Positions 25,103 through 34,576 of a DNA stretch of 64,000 nt are shown piece after piece. The position numbers and the translations under genes were made by a program. Numbering within the stretch: position 1 is the first letter of the stretch; each line of letters begins with the position of its first letter. The stretch lies in assembly GCA_020632495.1 (NCBI GenBank), contig JACKFL010000006.1, positions 248,001 to 312,000 on the forward strand, given 5' to 3'. The notes under the pieces were generated by a model, which was given only the letters and a program-made list of their open reading frames with translations, did no database searches and had not been told where the DNA came from. The stretch comes from Candidatus Omnitrophota bacterium (GTDB taxonomy: Bacteria > Omnitrophota > Gorgyraeia > Zapsychrales > Zapsychraceae).

Positions 25103-25855
25103 ATGTCTGAGACGGTCAACATCCTCGGAGTCGACGTCGCCGTAACGACCTTGGAGAAGACCGCCGCCCGGGTTGACCGATGGCTTGCCGACGGGCACAA
25201 AGCCTACATGTGTTTTGCCCCGGTCTCGACACTGGTGGACTCTCAAAAATCTGCGGAGTACCGGTCGGTGGTCAACGGCGCATCCCTGATCAATCCTGAC
25301 GGTATGCCGGTTGTGTGGGTAGCGCATTGGAAAGGGGAGCCGGAAATGCAGCGGACCTGCGGACCGGATTTTTTGGTCCACATGCTGTCGCGGGCCGGCG
25401 CCAACGGCTACCGGCATTTCTTTTACGGCGGGACCGACAAGAGCAAGGACATCCTGCTTCAGAAAATAAAGACCCGCTGGCCTAAGGTGAACATTGCCGG
25501 CGCCATCGCTCCGCCGTTCCGGGCCGTCGGGGAAATCGAAGATCAGTCCGTGATCGATGAGATCAACGCGTCGGGCGCCGATATCCTGTGGGTCGGTCTG
25601 GGGTCTCCCAAACAGGACTATTGGATGGCCAATCACCGGGACCGGCTCACCGTGCCGGTCATTTGCGGCGTGGGGGCGGCCTTTGATTTTGTGGCCGGGA
25701 TCAAACCCATGGCGCCGGAGTGGATGCGGCGCAGCGGACTGGAATGGTTTTTCCGGCTGTGCAGCGAACCCCGGAGGTTATGGCGCCGTTATATCCTCGG
25801 GAACACACAGTTTATTTACTACCTGATCACGAAAGAACTATTCAGACATGGCTAG
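25103..25855 (+). CDS. WecG/TagA/CpsF-family glycosyltransferase (GT26)
   Basis: The protein of about 250 residues has the GT26 pattern: VSTLVDSQKS near the N-terminus, LINPDGMPVVW with the likely catalytic Asp, FFYGGTDKSKDILL, VGLGSPKQDYWM and GVGAAFDFVAG. These enzymes add HexNAc-type sugars to the first lipid-linked sugar. I take the ATG at 25103; a GTG at 25082 would add 7 residues, and neither start has a good ribosome site. It overlaps the initiating phosphotransferase gene by 8 bases, which fits action on its product. Confidence 0.9.
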   Translation: MSETVNILGVDVAVTTLEKTAARVDRWLADGHKAYMCFAPVSTLVDSQKSAEYRSVVNGASLINPDGMPVVWVAHWKGEPEMQRTCGPDFLVHMLSRAGANGYRHFFYGGTDKSKDILLQKIKTRWPKVNIAGAIAPPFRAVGEIEDQSVIDEINASGADILWVGLGSPKQDYWMANHRDRLTVPVICGVGAAFDFVAGIKPMAPEWMRRSGLEWFFRLCSEPRRLWRRYILGNTQFIYYLITKELFRHG

Positions 25856-27275
25856 CCATATCGCCGAACGGTATCTGATCCGCATCGTGTATATCACGAT
25901 GGACCTCTTTCTGGCGGCGATGGCTTTTTGGAGCGCCTGTCTGATCCTGCCGCATAAACTTAAATTCGATATCACGCTGTACAACATCTTTTTGGGGGAA
26001 GCCAATCCGCACAGCACCGTCTTCTGCCTGTGGACCCTGGTGATCATCATCCTCAACTATACGAGCGGTCTGTTTGAGACCCGGCGGGAGTTGTCCGAAG
26101 TCCTGGAGGTGTGGGCGGTCCTCAAGGCCAATATGCTGGCCGCGCTGATCGTCATGGTCTCGATCTATGTCGTAAAGATCGAAGGTTTTCCGCGGACCAT
26201 CTTCGCCATGTCGTTCATCTTTATCTTTGGCTATCTGACGATATGGCGCATTATCAAACGCAGTCTGGTCGATTATCTTGTTTCCCACGGTTACAACAAT
26301 TTTAACGTCGTGATCGTGGGCGCGGGAAAGGTCGGGCGCGCCTTGACCGAAGAGATTCACAAGCGGCCGGGCTTCGGCCTGCGGGTGGTCGGATATCTCG
26401 ACGACTTCAAGCCGACCGATGAAAAGGTGGACGGCATACCGATCTTGGGCAAGACCATGGATTTCGTGAAGATCGCGCGTAAGGAATTTATCCAGAAGAT
26501 CTTCATCACCATTCATCTCGATGAACGCGTATTCTCCAAACTCCTGGAAGAGGCCAAACGGATCGGCGTTAATGTCCGTTTGATACCGCACGGCTACCAT
26601 TTATTGGGCGGACAGCTGACGCAATCGAACATCGGCACGATTCCCGTATTGGAATACTCCAACATGCTGACCGTTCAGAAACAGGCGGGCAAGCGTATTT
26701 TTGATGTTATCTTTTCCCTGATCTTTATCATGATCCTCGCACCTTTCTTGCTGATGGTGGCGATTCTGATCAAGCTCGACAGTCCCGGCCCGGTATTTCA
26801 CAGGTCATTGCGTTACGGACGGAAGGGCCATAAGTTTCAGATGCTCAAGTTCCGCAGTATGGTCAAGGATGCTGAGAAGAAGATGGATGAGCTGCGGCAA
26901 CACAACGAAGTCGACGGGCCGATCTTCAAGATCAAGAACGATCCGCGGATCACCCCCATCGGACGGATTCTCCGCAAGTACAGCATCGATGAGCTGCCGC
27001 AATTGTTCAATGTCCTGAAAGGCGATATGAGTCTGGTTGGACCCCGGCCGCTGTTGACCGAGGAGGTCCAGCGTGAAGACCTGCGTCAGCTGTTGCGGTT
27101 GGAAGTCCTGCCGGGCATGACGGGCCTGTGGCAAATCCGCGGCCGCAGTGATGTCTCCTTTACACGGTTGCTGCGCTGGGACATGTGGTACATCAATAAC
27201 TGGTCGATATGGCTGGATGTCAACATTTTGTTTCAGACGATACCGGTGGTCATCCGCGGGCGGGGGGCATACTAG
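25848..27275 (+). CDS. Initiating undecaprenyl-phosphate sugar phosphotransferase (WcaJ-type)
   Basis: The 475-residue protein has N-terminal membrane spans, a central Rossmann-like domain (VIVGAGKVGRALTEEI near residue 155) and a C-terminal bacterial sugar transferase domain. That domain has KLDSPGPVFHRSLRYGRKG, KFRSMVKDAE, RKYSIDELPQLFNVLKGD and SLVGPRP. It moves a sugar-1-phosphate from a nucleotide sugar to undecaprenyl phosphate, the first membrane step of polymer assembly. The full three-part layout matches the polyprenyl glycosylphosphotransferase family. The stop overlaps the next gene's start. Confidence 0.93.
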   Translation: MASHIAERYLIRIVYITMDLFLAAMAFWSACLILPHKLKFDITLYNIFLGEANPHSTVFCLWTLVIIILNYTSGLFETRRELSEVLEVWAVLKANMLAALIVMVSIYVVKIEGFPRTIFAMSFIFIFGYLTIWRIIKRSLVDYLVSHGYNNFNVVIVGAGKVGRALTEEIHKRPGFGLRVVGYLDDFKPTDEKVDGIPILGKTMDFVKIARKEFIQKIFITIHLDERVFSKLLEEAKRIGVNVRLIPHGYHLLGGQLTQSNIGTIPVLEYSNMLTVQKQAGKRIFDVIFSLIFIMILAPFLLMVAILIKLDSPGPVFHRSLRYGRKGHKFQMLKFRSMVKDAEKKMDELRQHNEVDGPIFKIKNDPRITPIGRILRKYSIDELPQLFNVLKGDMSLVGPRPLLTEEVQREDLRQLLRLEVLPGMTGLWQIRGRSDVSFTRLLRWDMWYINNWSIWLDVNILFQTIPVVIRGRGAY

Positions 27276-28588
27276 TGCGGCCGGCCTTTACAGACGACTA
27301 TCAAGCCGAAGACTGGTTCGACCTGGCCATGCGCTTTTTCCTGTGCCTGATGGCCCTGATGTTGCCTTACAGCATGGCCGTGATTGAATGGGCCTTCGGG
27401 TTGTCTTTTGTGACGTATATCGCCAAGCGGATTTATGTTTTCGCGAAGGGACCGCGGCAGGCTTGGTGGACCATGTTCCGGCCGCGGCCGAATCCGTTGA
27501 ACCGGCCGATCGCCGTGTACCTGGCGGTCTGTTTTGTCTCGGTGTTTATGAGCGACCGCTTTGCGGATTCGTTCGAGAGCCTTTTTACCAAAACGGCCGA
27601 GCCGATTATCCTGTATTTCCTGATTCTGGAGGCCTTCCGTTCAGTCAAACAGGTAAAGGTGCTGGTGGCCGTGATCTTTATGACCGCGGTGGTCACCGGC
27701 ATCGACGCGCTGATTCAGTTTCATGTGACCGGTGAAGATTTCTTCCTCGGGCGTCCGTTATCCAAAGGACCGCGGGCCACCGCCGGGTTCAACGCGCCCA
27801 CCGGACTGGGCGCCTATCTGGTCATGTCCATCCCGGTCGTCGCCGGCTTCTGGAATTCGCGCAGGTTTGCCTCGGCAGCCGCGCGGACCGGATTGCTGGC
27901 CGGTTTGGCCTGTCTCTTTTACGCATTGGTCCTGACGTTCTCCCGCGGGGCGTGGCTGAGCCTGATTCTCGGCAGTCTGTTGACGGCGGTTGCCTGTATG
28001 ATCATGCAACGGTTTACCCGGCGGCAGATCATCGCCTTTGCCACCGGCAGCCTGCTGATCGTCGGGCTGATGGGCACGTACTACATGGCGAATAAGGACC
28101 GGTATTCCAGTCTGAACAGAAGCGTGCTGAACTGGCGTGTGGCGGTGTGGCGGGATACGATCGCCATGATCAAGGAGAAACCCGTGTTCGGCTACGGGAT
28201 CAATACGTACATGCGGCAGTTTCAGCACTATCGCTACGACCGGTTGAATGTTCCCAAGCATAAGCAACACCGCGCGACCTACGCGCACAACTGTTATCTG
28301 CAAATCGCCATGGAGAGCGGCCTGCTCGGACTGGCCGCGTTTATGTGGATCCTGACCGCGTACTACCGGATGGCACTCCGCCGTATCCGGGAGCTGATGG
28401 AAGGGCGGCAGGAGCGTACCGTCCTGGCCATCGGGATCTTTACCGGGATCACCGCGTTTTTCATACACGCATTTTTCGACACGCATTTTTACTCGTTACC
28501 GTTAGCCGCCTATTTGTGGAGCATGATGGCGGCTCTGTTCATTGTATTGAATCCAATCGCCAAGGGAAGGGACACCAGTCATGCCTAA
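27275..28588 (+). CDS. O-antigen ligase/polymerase-family membrane protein
   Basis: I choose the GTG at 27275, which overlaps the preceding TAG and follows a G-rich ribosome site; a start at 27209 would add 22 residues inside the upstream gene. The product of about 437 residues has many hydrophobic spans, and a Wzy_C-type loop holds FGYGINTYMRQF and YAHNCYLQIAMESGLLG. The conserved His and Asn of that loop are present. It would join glycan chains or attach them to an acceptor outside the inner membrane. It is clearly paralogous to the protein at 30528-31880. Confidence 0.82.
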   Translation: MRPAFTDDYQAEDWFDLAMRFFLCLMALMLPYSMAVIEWAFGLSFVTYIAKRIYVFAKGPRQAWWTMFRPRPNPLNRPIAVYLAVCFVSVFMSDRFADSFESLFTKTAEPIILYFLILEAFRSVKQVKVLVAVIFMTAVVTGIDALIQFHVTGEDFFLGRPLSKGPRATAGFNAPTGLGAYLVMSIPVVAGFWNSRRFASAAARTGLLAGLACLFYALVLTFSRGAWLSLILGSLLTAVACMIMQRFTRRQIIAFATGSLLIVGLMGTYYMANKDRYSSLNRSVLNWRVAVWRDTIAMIKEKPVFGYGINTYMRQFQHYRYDRLNVPKHKQHRATYAHNCYLQIAMESGLLGLAAFMWILTAYYRMALRRIRELMEGRQERTVLAIGIFTGITAFFIHAFFDTHFYSLPLAAYLWSMMAALFIVLNPIAKGRDTSHA

Positions 28589-29603
28589 GAATAAGACCGC
28601 CTTGATTACCGGGATTACCGGTCAGGACGGATCGTATCTCACCGAATTTCTCCTGGACAAGGGGTACCATGTTTACGGGATCATCCGCCGGTCATCGACG
28701 TTCAATACCAACCGCATCGATCACATCTATCAGGACCCGCACGAGCGCGGGGTGCGGCTCAAGCTGATTTACGGCGACCTCAATGATGCCAGTTCCCTGA
28801 ACCAGATCATCAGGAAGGTCAAACCCGATGAGATCTACAACCTCGGCGCGCAGAGCCATGTACGGGTCAGTTTCGACGTTCCCGAGTTTACCGCCGAGAT
28901 CACGGCGCTGGGGACCACTCGCCTGCTCGAGGCGATCCGGGATTCCGGTCTGAAAACGAAGTTCTATCAGGCCTCGAGTTCCGAGATGTTCGGCGGAAGT
29001 CTGCGTGAGAAGTTGCAGAGCGAAGACACGCCGTTTTATCCGCGCAGCCCGTACGCGGCGGCCAAGGTCTACTCGTATTGGATGACCGTTAACTACCGCG
29101 AGGCCTATGACATATTTGCCTGCAACGGCATCCTGTTTAATCATGAGTCACCGCGCCGCGGTGAGACCTTTGTCACCCGCAAGATTACGATGGCCTTGGC
29201 GCGAATCAAACACGGCGTGCAAAAGAAGCTTTATCTGGGGAATCTCGACGCCAAGCGCGACTGGGGCTTTGCCGGAGACTATATCGAGGCGATGTGGCTG
29301 ATGTTGCAGCAGGACAAACCCGACGACTTCGTGATCGCCACCGGCGAGACGCATTCGGTAAAAGATTTTCTCACCGAGGCCTTCACTTACGCGGAACTGG
29401 ACTGGAAGAAGTATGTGGAAGTCGATCCCCGCTATTTCCGTCCGACCGAGGTCGAGACCTTGATCGGCGACGCGGCCAAGGCGCGGCGCAAACTTAAATG
29501 GAAACCCAAAGTCGGATTTAAAGAACTAGTCCGCATGATGGTCGACGCGGATATGCGACTGGTCGAGAGGGAGCTGTACGGAACGAAAGGACGGCCGGCA
29601 TGA
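28581..29603 (+). CDS. gmd: GDP-mannose 4,6-dehydratase
   Basis: The 340-residue protein has the family signatures ALITGITGQDGSYLTEFL, GIIRRSSTFNTNRI, LGAQSHVRVSF, SSSEMFGG and an intact YAAAK catalytic motif, followed by NHESPRRGETFVTRKI and RDWGFAGDYIEAMW. It makes GDP-4-keto-6-deoxymannose. It overlaps the upstream gene by 8 bases and the next gene by 4 bases, so it is co-translated with the fucose synthase homologue. One of the most certain calls in the window. Confidence 0.97.
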   Translation: MPKNKTALITGITGQDGSYLTEFLLDKGYHVYGIIRRSSTFNTNRIDHIYQDPHERGVRLKLIYGDLNDASSLNQIIRKVKPDEIYNLGAQSHVRVSFDVPEFTAEITALGTTRLLEAIRDSGLKTKFYQASSSEMFGGSLREKLQSEDTPFYPRSPYAAAKVYSYWMTVNYREAYDIFACNGILFNHESPRRGETFVTRKITMALARIKHGVQKKLYLGNLDAKRDWGFAGDYIEAMWLMLQQDKPDDFVIATGETHSVKDFLTEAFTYAELDWKKYVEVDPRYFRPTEVETLIGDAAKARRKLKWKPKVGFKELVRMMVDADMRLVERELYGTKGRPA

Positions 29604-30541
29604 TCAAGCTGACGGACCAACGCATCGCGGTCACCGGCGGCGCCGGCTTCCTGGGCCAGGTCGTGGTCAACATGCTGGAAAAGAAAGGATGCCGCGAGGT
29701 CTTTGTCGTGCGCAGCAAGGAATATGATCTGCGCAAACAGGCGGCGATCAAACGGCTGTACCAACAGGCCCGCCCGGATATGGTGATCCACCTCGCCGCC
29801 TCGGTGGGCGGGATCGGCGCCAACCGCGACAACCCCGGCCGCTATCTTTACGAAAATACGATCATGGGCCTGGAGTTGATGGAGCAGGCCCGCCACCACG
29901 GCGTTCGGAAGTTCGTCACGGTGGGGACGATCTGCGCGTACCCCAAATTTACACCTGTTCCGTTTAAGGAAGAGGATTTGTGGAACGGTTATCCGGAGGA
30001 GACCAACGCGCCGTACGGGGTGGCCAAGAAGCTGTTGCTCGTGCAATCGCAGGCGTACCGTGAGCAATACGGTCTTAACGCCATCTATCTGCTGCCGGTG
30101 AATCTGTACGGGCCGGGCGACAACTTCGATCCGTCCTCGTCGCATGTTATTCCGGCCCTGATCAAGAAATGCGTCGATGCCAAGCGGCAGAATGCGGACA
30201 GCATTACTGTGTGGGGAACGGGCAAGGCCACGCGCGAGTTTCTTTATGTCGATGACGCCGCGCGCGGGATCGTCCTGGCCGCACAAAAATACGACAAACC
30301 GGATCCGGTCAACCTCGGCGCCGGATTCGAGATCTCAATCCGGGACCTTGTCGCGATGATCGTCAAGCTGACCGGATTCAAGGGTGAGGTGGTCTGGGAT
30401 ACGTCCAAGCCCGACGGCCAGCCGCGCCGCTGTCTGGACATCACCCGGGCCAAGGCGGAGTTCGGATTTGAGGCCAAGACCTCGTTTGAATCGGGTCTGA
30501 AAAAAACTATTCAATGGTACACAAAGTATGGCCGACCGTGA
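29600..30541 (+). CDS. fcl: GDP-L-fucose synthase-like epimerase/reductase
   Basis: The 313-residue protein has VTGGAGFLGQVVVNML, the LAASVGGIGANRDNP block diagnostic of GDP-fucose synthase, ICAYPK, and an intact YGVAK active site near residue 141. With the coupled gmd gene it would convert GDP-4-keto-6-deoxymannose into GDP-L-fucose. The family also contains GDP-6-deoxy-heptose and colitose enzymes, so L-fucose is the most likely product and not a proven one. Confidence 0.9.
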   Translation: MIKLTDQRIAVTGGAGFLGQVVVNMLEKKGCREVFVVRSKEYDLRKQAAIKRLYQQARPDMVIHLAASVGGIGANRDNPGRYLYENTIMGLELMEQARHHGVRKFVTVGTICAYPKFTPVPFKEEDLWNGYPEETNAPYGVAKKLLLVQSQAYREQYGLNAIYLLPVNLYGPGDNFDPSSSHVIPALIKKCVDAKRQNADSITVWGTGKATREFLYVDDAARGIVLAAQKYDKPDPVNLGAGFEISIRDLVAMIVKLTGFKGEVVWDTSKPDGQPRRCLDITRAKAEFGFEAKTSFESGLKKTIQWYTKYGRP

Positions 30542-31880
30542 GCTGATCATTACCCGCTGCGATCAAGTCATGTTCTGCGCGGTATGCGGACTGGCGTGGT
30601 TTATTCCGATTTCCATCGCGCTCGTCGAATGGATGTTCGGCATCGGCTTGCTGGCCTGGCTGATCAAGCGCGGGACAATCTTCAAGGCCTTGATGGAAGA
30701 GGAAGGCGCCGGCGGATGGGTGGCCCAGGCGAGGTTGTTGCTGCTGTCATTCAAACCGAAGCACAGCGCGCTCAACCGGCCGCTGCTTGTTTTTCTCGCC
30801 GTGGTCATCGTCTCCGCGCTGCTGGGCTTCAGTCCGCTGAAGTCCCTGAGTGCCGTGCTCACCAAGGTCCTGCAATGGGTCATGACCTATGTGATCGTGC
30901 TGGAGGCGGTCACGACGCGCAAACACGTGCGCGTGATCGGTCTGGTCCTGCTCGCCTCGGCGGCGTTAATCTCCATCAACGGTCTGGTGCAATACTCGAC
31001 GGGGACCGGTTTTATCCGTCAGCGTACGGTGATCGACGGCCGCCGGGTGATGTCGACCTTCCGGCATCCGAATGATTTCGCCGGCTGGCTGACGATCATT
31101 TTGCCGACGGTTTTCTCGTTGTCGTTCATACAATTCTTCCGCGCGCGCCAGGGGCGCGACGCCTTTCTGGAGGGTTCCGACCGCAGCGGTTTTTTGCAAT
31201 CCACGGCGTTTATCGCGATCTCCTTCGCGGTGTTGGCCTTGGCCGGTGTCTGCTTGGGGTTGACATATTCCCGGGGCGGTTGGCTCGCCACGGGGGTGGC
31301 GCTCTTGATCGCGACCGCGCGCCAGCCGCGGATACTGGTGCCCTTGCTCGTCGCGGGTGCGGTCTTCCTGGGCGTCTTCGCGGTGAGGATGGTCAGTGAC
31401 CGGACGACCAACATCGGCGGCTCCATGAAGAACGTCTTCACCAATGTGTCGGACCGCAATACGATTTGGAACGAGGGACTGCAACTGGTGCGCGAGCGCC
31501 CGCTGCTGGGCATCGGTTTCAACAACTATCTGCAGACGGTCAAGGAACGCGGGAACAAGCGCCAGGAGTACGCGCACAATTGTTATTTGCAGATGGCTGC
31601 CGAAACAGGGATTGCCGGACTGCTGGCCTTCCTGTGGATCCCGCTAAGCCTGTTCCGGGAGGGGTTGCGCCAACTGCCCCGGGTCCGTGACCGGTTTCCG
31701 CATCATCTTCTGCTTGGGCTGCTCACCGGGACCGGGGCGTTTCTCCTGCACAGCTTCTTCGACACCAATTTCTATTCCACCCAGCTGAGCAGCCTGTTGT
31801 GGCTCGCCGCCGGGCTCATCCCGGCCATTCCCCGGAGCGAAGGGCAGGAACCGCCCCCGGGCCTGTCTCATTCAGCGTAA
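30528..31880 (+). CDS. O-antigen ligase/polymerase-family membrane protein
   Basis: The 450-residue protein has roughly ten hydrophobic spans. Its Wzy_C region contains LLGIGFNNYLQTVKERG and YAHNCYLQMAAETGIAGLLAF, closely matching the 27275 gene, and both begin with a similar VEWxFG segment near their N-termini. Duplication of one ancestral gene around gmd-fcl is likely, with one copy perhaps a polymerase and the other a ligase. It overlaps fcl by 14 bases and ends the polysaccharide region. Confidence 0.82.
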   Translation: MADRELIITRCDQVMFCAVCGLAWFIPISIALVEWMFGIGLLAWLIKRGTIFKALMEEEGAGGWVAQARLLLLSFKPKHSALNRPLLVFLAVVIVSALLGFSPLKSLSAVLTKVLQWVMTYVIVLEAVTTRKHVRVIGLVLLASAALISINGLVQYSTGTGFIRQRTVIDGRRVMSTFRHPNDFAGWLTIILPTVFSLSFIQFFRARQGRDAFLEGSDRSGFLQSTAFIAISFAVLALAGVCLGLTYSRGGWLATGVALLIATARQPRILVPLLVAGAVFLGVFAVRMVSDRTTNIGGSMKNVFTNVSDRNTIWNEGLQLVRERPLLGIGFNNYLQTVKERGNKRQEYAHNCYLQMAAETGIAGLLAFLWIPLSLFREGLRQLPRVRDRFPHHLLLGLLTGTGAFLLHSFFDTNFYSTQLSSLLWLAAGLIPAIPRSEGQEPPPGLSHSA

Positions 31881-31930
31881 CCATCTGCTGATAAATGGTT
31901 TAAGTATTATTCACCGGGCGGCATTATCGT

Positions 31931-31958
31931 TTGACAAACAAATCGCATTGGCTATAAT
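31931..31958 (+). promoter_or_regulatory. Sigma-70 promoter for pgk
   Basis: A perfect TTGACA (31931-31936) and a perfect TATAAT (31953-31958) are separated by 16 bases. They lie 60 bases before the pgk start, whose ribosome site AAGGAG is at 32001-32006. The best-formed promoter in the window; it separates the polysaccharide region from the housekeeping genes. Confidence 0.85.
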
Positions 31959-32017
31959 AAACAGAATTATAAACGCCGCAATAACCTCCAATAATAGTGT
32001 AAGGAGTTCACCCGATC

Positions 32018-33210
<1,193 letters not shown>

Positions 33211-33214
<4 letters not shown>

Positions 33215-33978
33215 GAAAATCAATTATTGCCGGCAACTGGAAACTCAACAAAACATGCAAAGAGGCCGTTGAGCTGGTCACCGAACTCAACCGCGAATTG
33301 AGCGAGACCACGGAAGTGGACGTGGTAGTCTGCCCGCCGTTTACGGCCCTGCGCGATATCAGCGACGTTTTGGTCGACAGCAAGATCGGCCTGGGCGCCC
33401 AAAATCTTTATTGGGAAGACTCCGGGGCCTTTACCGGGGAAATCTCCGCGCCGATGATCAAGGACGCCGGCGCGCAGTACGTCATCATCGGGCACTCCGA
33501 ACGGCGCCAGTTTTTCGGGGAGACCGACGAGACCGTGAACAAGAAGATCCGCGCGGCCCTGGCGCATGAACTGACACCCATCGTCTGTGTCGGCGAAATG
33601 CTCGAAGACCGCGAGGCAGGCCGGACGGAAGAGGTCATCAAGACCCAGTTCAGCGGATCGTTCGCCGGATTGAGCGCGGAAGAGATGGAAAAGCTGGTCA
33701 TCGCCTACGAACCGGTATGGGCGATCGGGACCGGCAAGACCGCGACCAAGGAGCAGGCACAGGAAGTCCATCAACTGATCCGTCAGCTGCTGACCGCCGC
33801 GCACGGCGAAAGCACCGCGGAGTCGATCCGGATCCAGTACGGCGGCAGCGTCAAGCCGGACAATATCGCCGAGCTGATCGCGCAGCCCGACATCGACGGA
33901 GCGCTGGTCGGAGGGGCCAGCCTGAAGAGCGATTCCTTCACACAGATCGTCAAGAATTCGCTGGGAGTAGCTAAATAA
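33211..33978 (+). CDS. tpiA: Triosephosphate isomerase
   Basis: The 255-residue protein has SIIAGNWKLNK at the start, catalytic His in IIGHSERRQFF near residue 93, catalytic Glu in IAYEPVWAIGTGKTAT near 165 and the phosphate-binding QYGGSVKPDN loop near 210. It interconverts dihydroxyacetone phosphate and glyceraldehyde 3-phosphate. It is coupled to pgk, and secG follows after a repeat-bearing gap, a common bacterial order. Confidence 0.98.
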
Positions 33979-33991
33979 GTATTAGGTGCCT

Positions 33992-34131
33992 AAAAATTTC
34001 GAATATCGAACTTCGAATTTCGAAGCAAATTATAATATCAAATACCAAAATGTTCGAAGCAGACAGTTTTGGACATTGGATAATGTGAATTTAGGATTTA
34101 CTTCGGATTTCGATATTCAGATTTCGGATTT
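33992..34131. repeat. AT-rich imperfect inverted repeat between tpiA and secG
   Basis: The 196-base gap is unusually AT-rich and built of recurring TTCGAA/ATTTCGAA words. The segment near 33996-34025 and the segment near 34101-34131 are imperfect inverted copies. For example, GAATATCGAA at 34001-34010 is matched by its complement at 34109-34118. No reading frame is supported. The composition contrasts with the GC-rich genes on both sides. It may be a small non-coding repeat element; a related-looking tract lies at 40044-40100. Confidence 0.6.
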
Positions 34132-34174
34132 GCCTGCCGCAATGTTTGCGCCAGTATAACGAGGAGACACGAAA

Positions 34175-34537
34175 ATGACAGGGTTTATTATGTTTATTCA
34201 CGCGATTATCTGCATCTTGCTGACCACGGTGATTTTGATGCAAGCCGGACGCGGCGGGGGTCTGACAGAGGCCTTTGCCGGCGGTGAGTCGATGTTCGGC
34301 GCGCAAACCAACGAGTTTATGATCAAGGCCACTTCCGTATTGACCATCCTGTTCGTACTGACATGCCTGGGGCTGGCGATCATGTCATCTCACAGCAGTA
34401 AATCGATCATGCCGGAACAGGTCGCGCCGCCGGTCGTCCCGGAAGCGCCGGCCCTGCCCAATCCGGATGCCGCGGCCGCGGATATGATGGATAAGATTCC
34501 GGATAAGAAACCGGTCAAGCCGCAGCAACAGCTTTAA
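34175..34537 (+). CDS. secG: Preprotein translocase subunit SecG
   Basis: The 120-residue protein has two hydrophobic spans joined by the SecG loop QAGRGGGLTEAFAGGESMFG, and an Ala/Pro-rich charged C-terminal tail typical of the longer forms of this protein. SecG assists the SecYE channel in protein export. A GAGGAG ribosome site precedes the ATG. Placement after pgk-tpiA is a common bacterial order and strengthens the call. Confidence 0.93.
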   Translation: MTGFIMFIHAIICILLTTVILMQAGRGGGLTEAFAGGESMFGAQTNEFMIKATSVLTILFVLTCLGLAIMSSHSSKSIMPEQVAPPVVPEAPALPNPDAAAADMMDKIPDKKPVKPQQQL

Positions 34538-34576
34538 TTGCCGGACGGCACGCCCGCGGGCCGGGCCCCTTGATTT

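Noticed and set aside
29432..30286. Minus-strand frame of 284 codons
   Set aside because: It is antisense to gmd and fcl, both of which have intact family motifs. No motif or start signal supports it.
31879..31900. Possible terminator hairpin after the last polysaccharide gene
   Set aside because: Arms are only six bases (AACCAT/ATGGTT) around a long loop, with no T-run.
34031..34036. TATAAT in the tpiA-secG repeat region
   Set aside because: No -35 element at the right distance, and the surrounding tract is AT-rich enough to yield the hexamer by chance.
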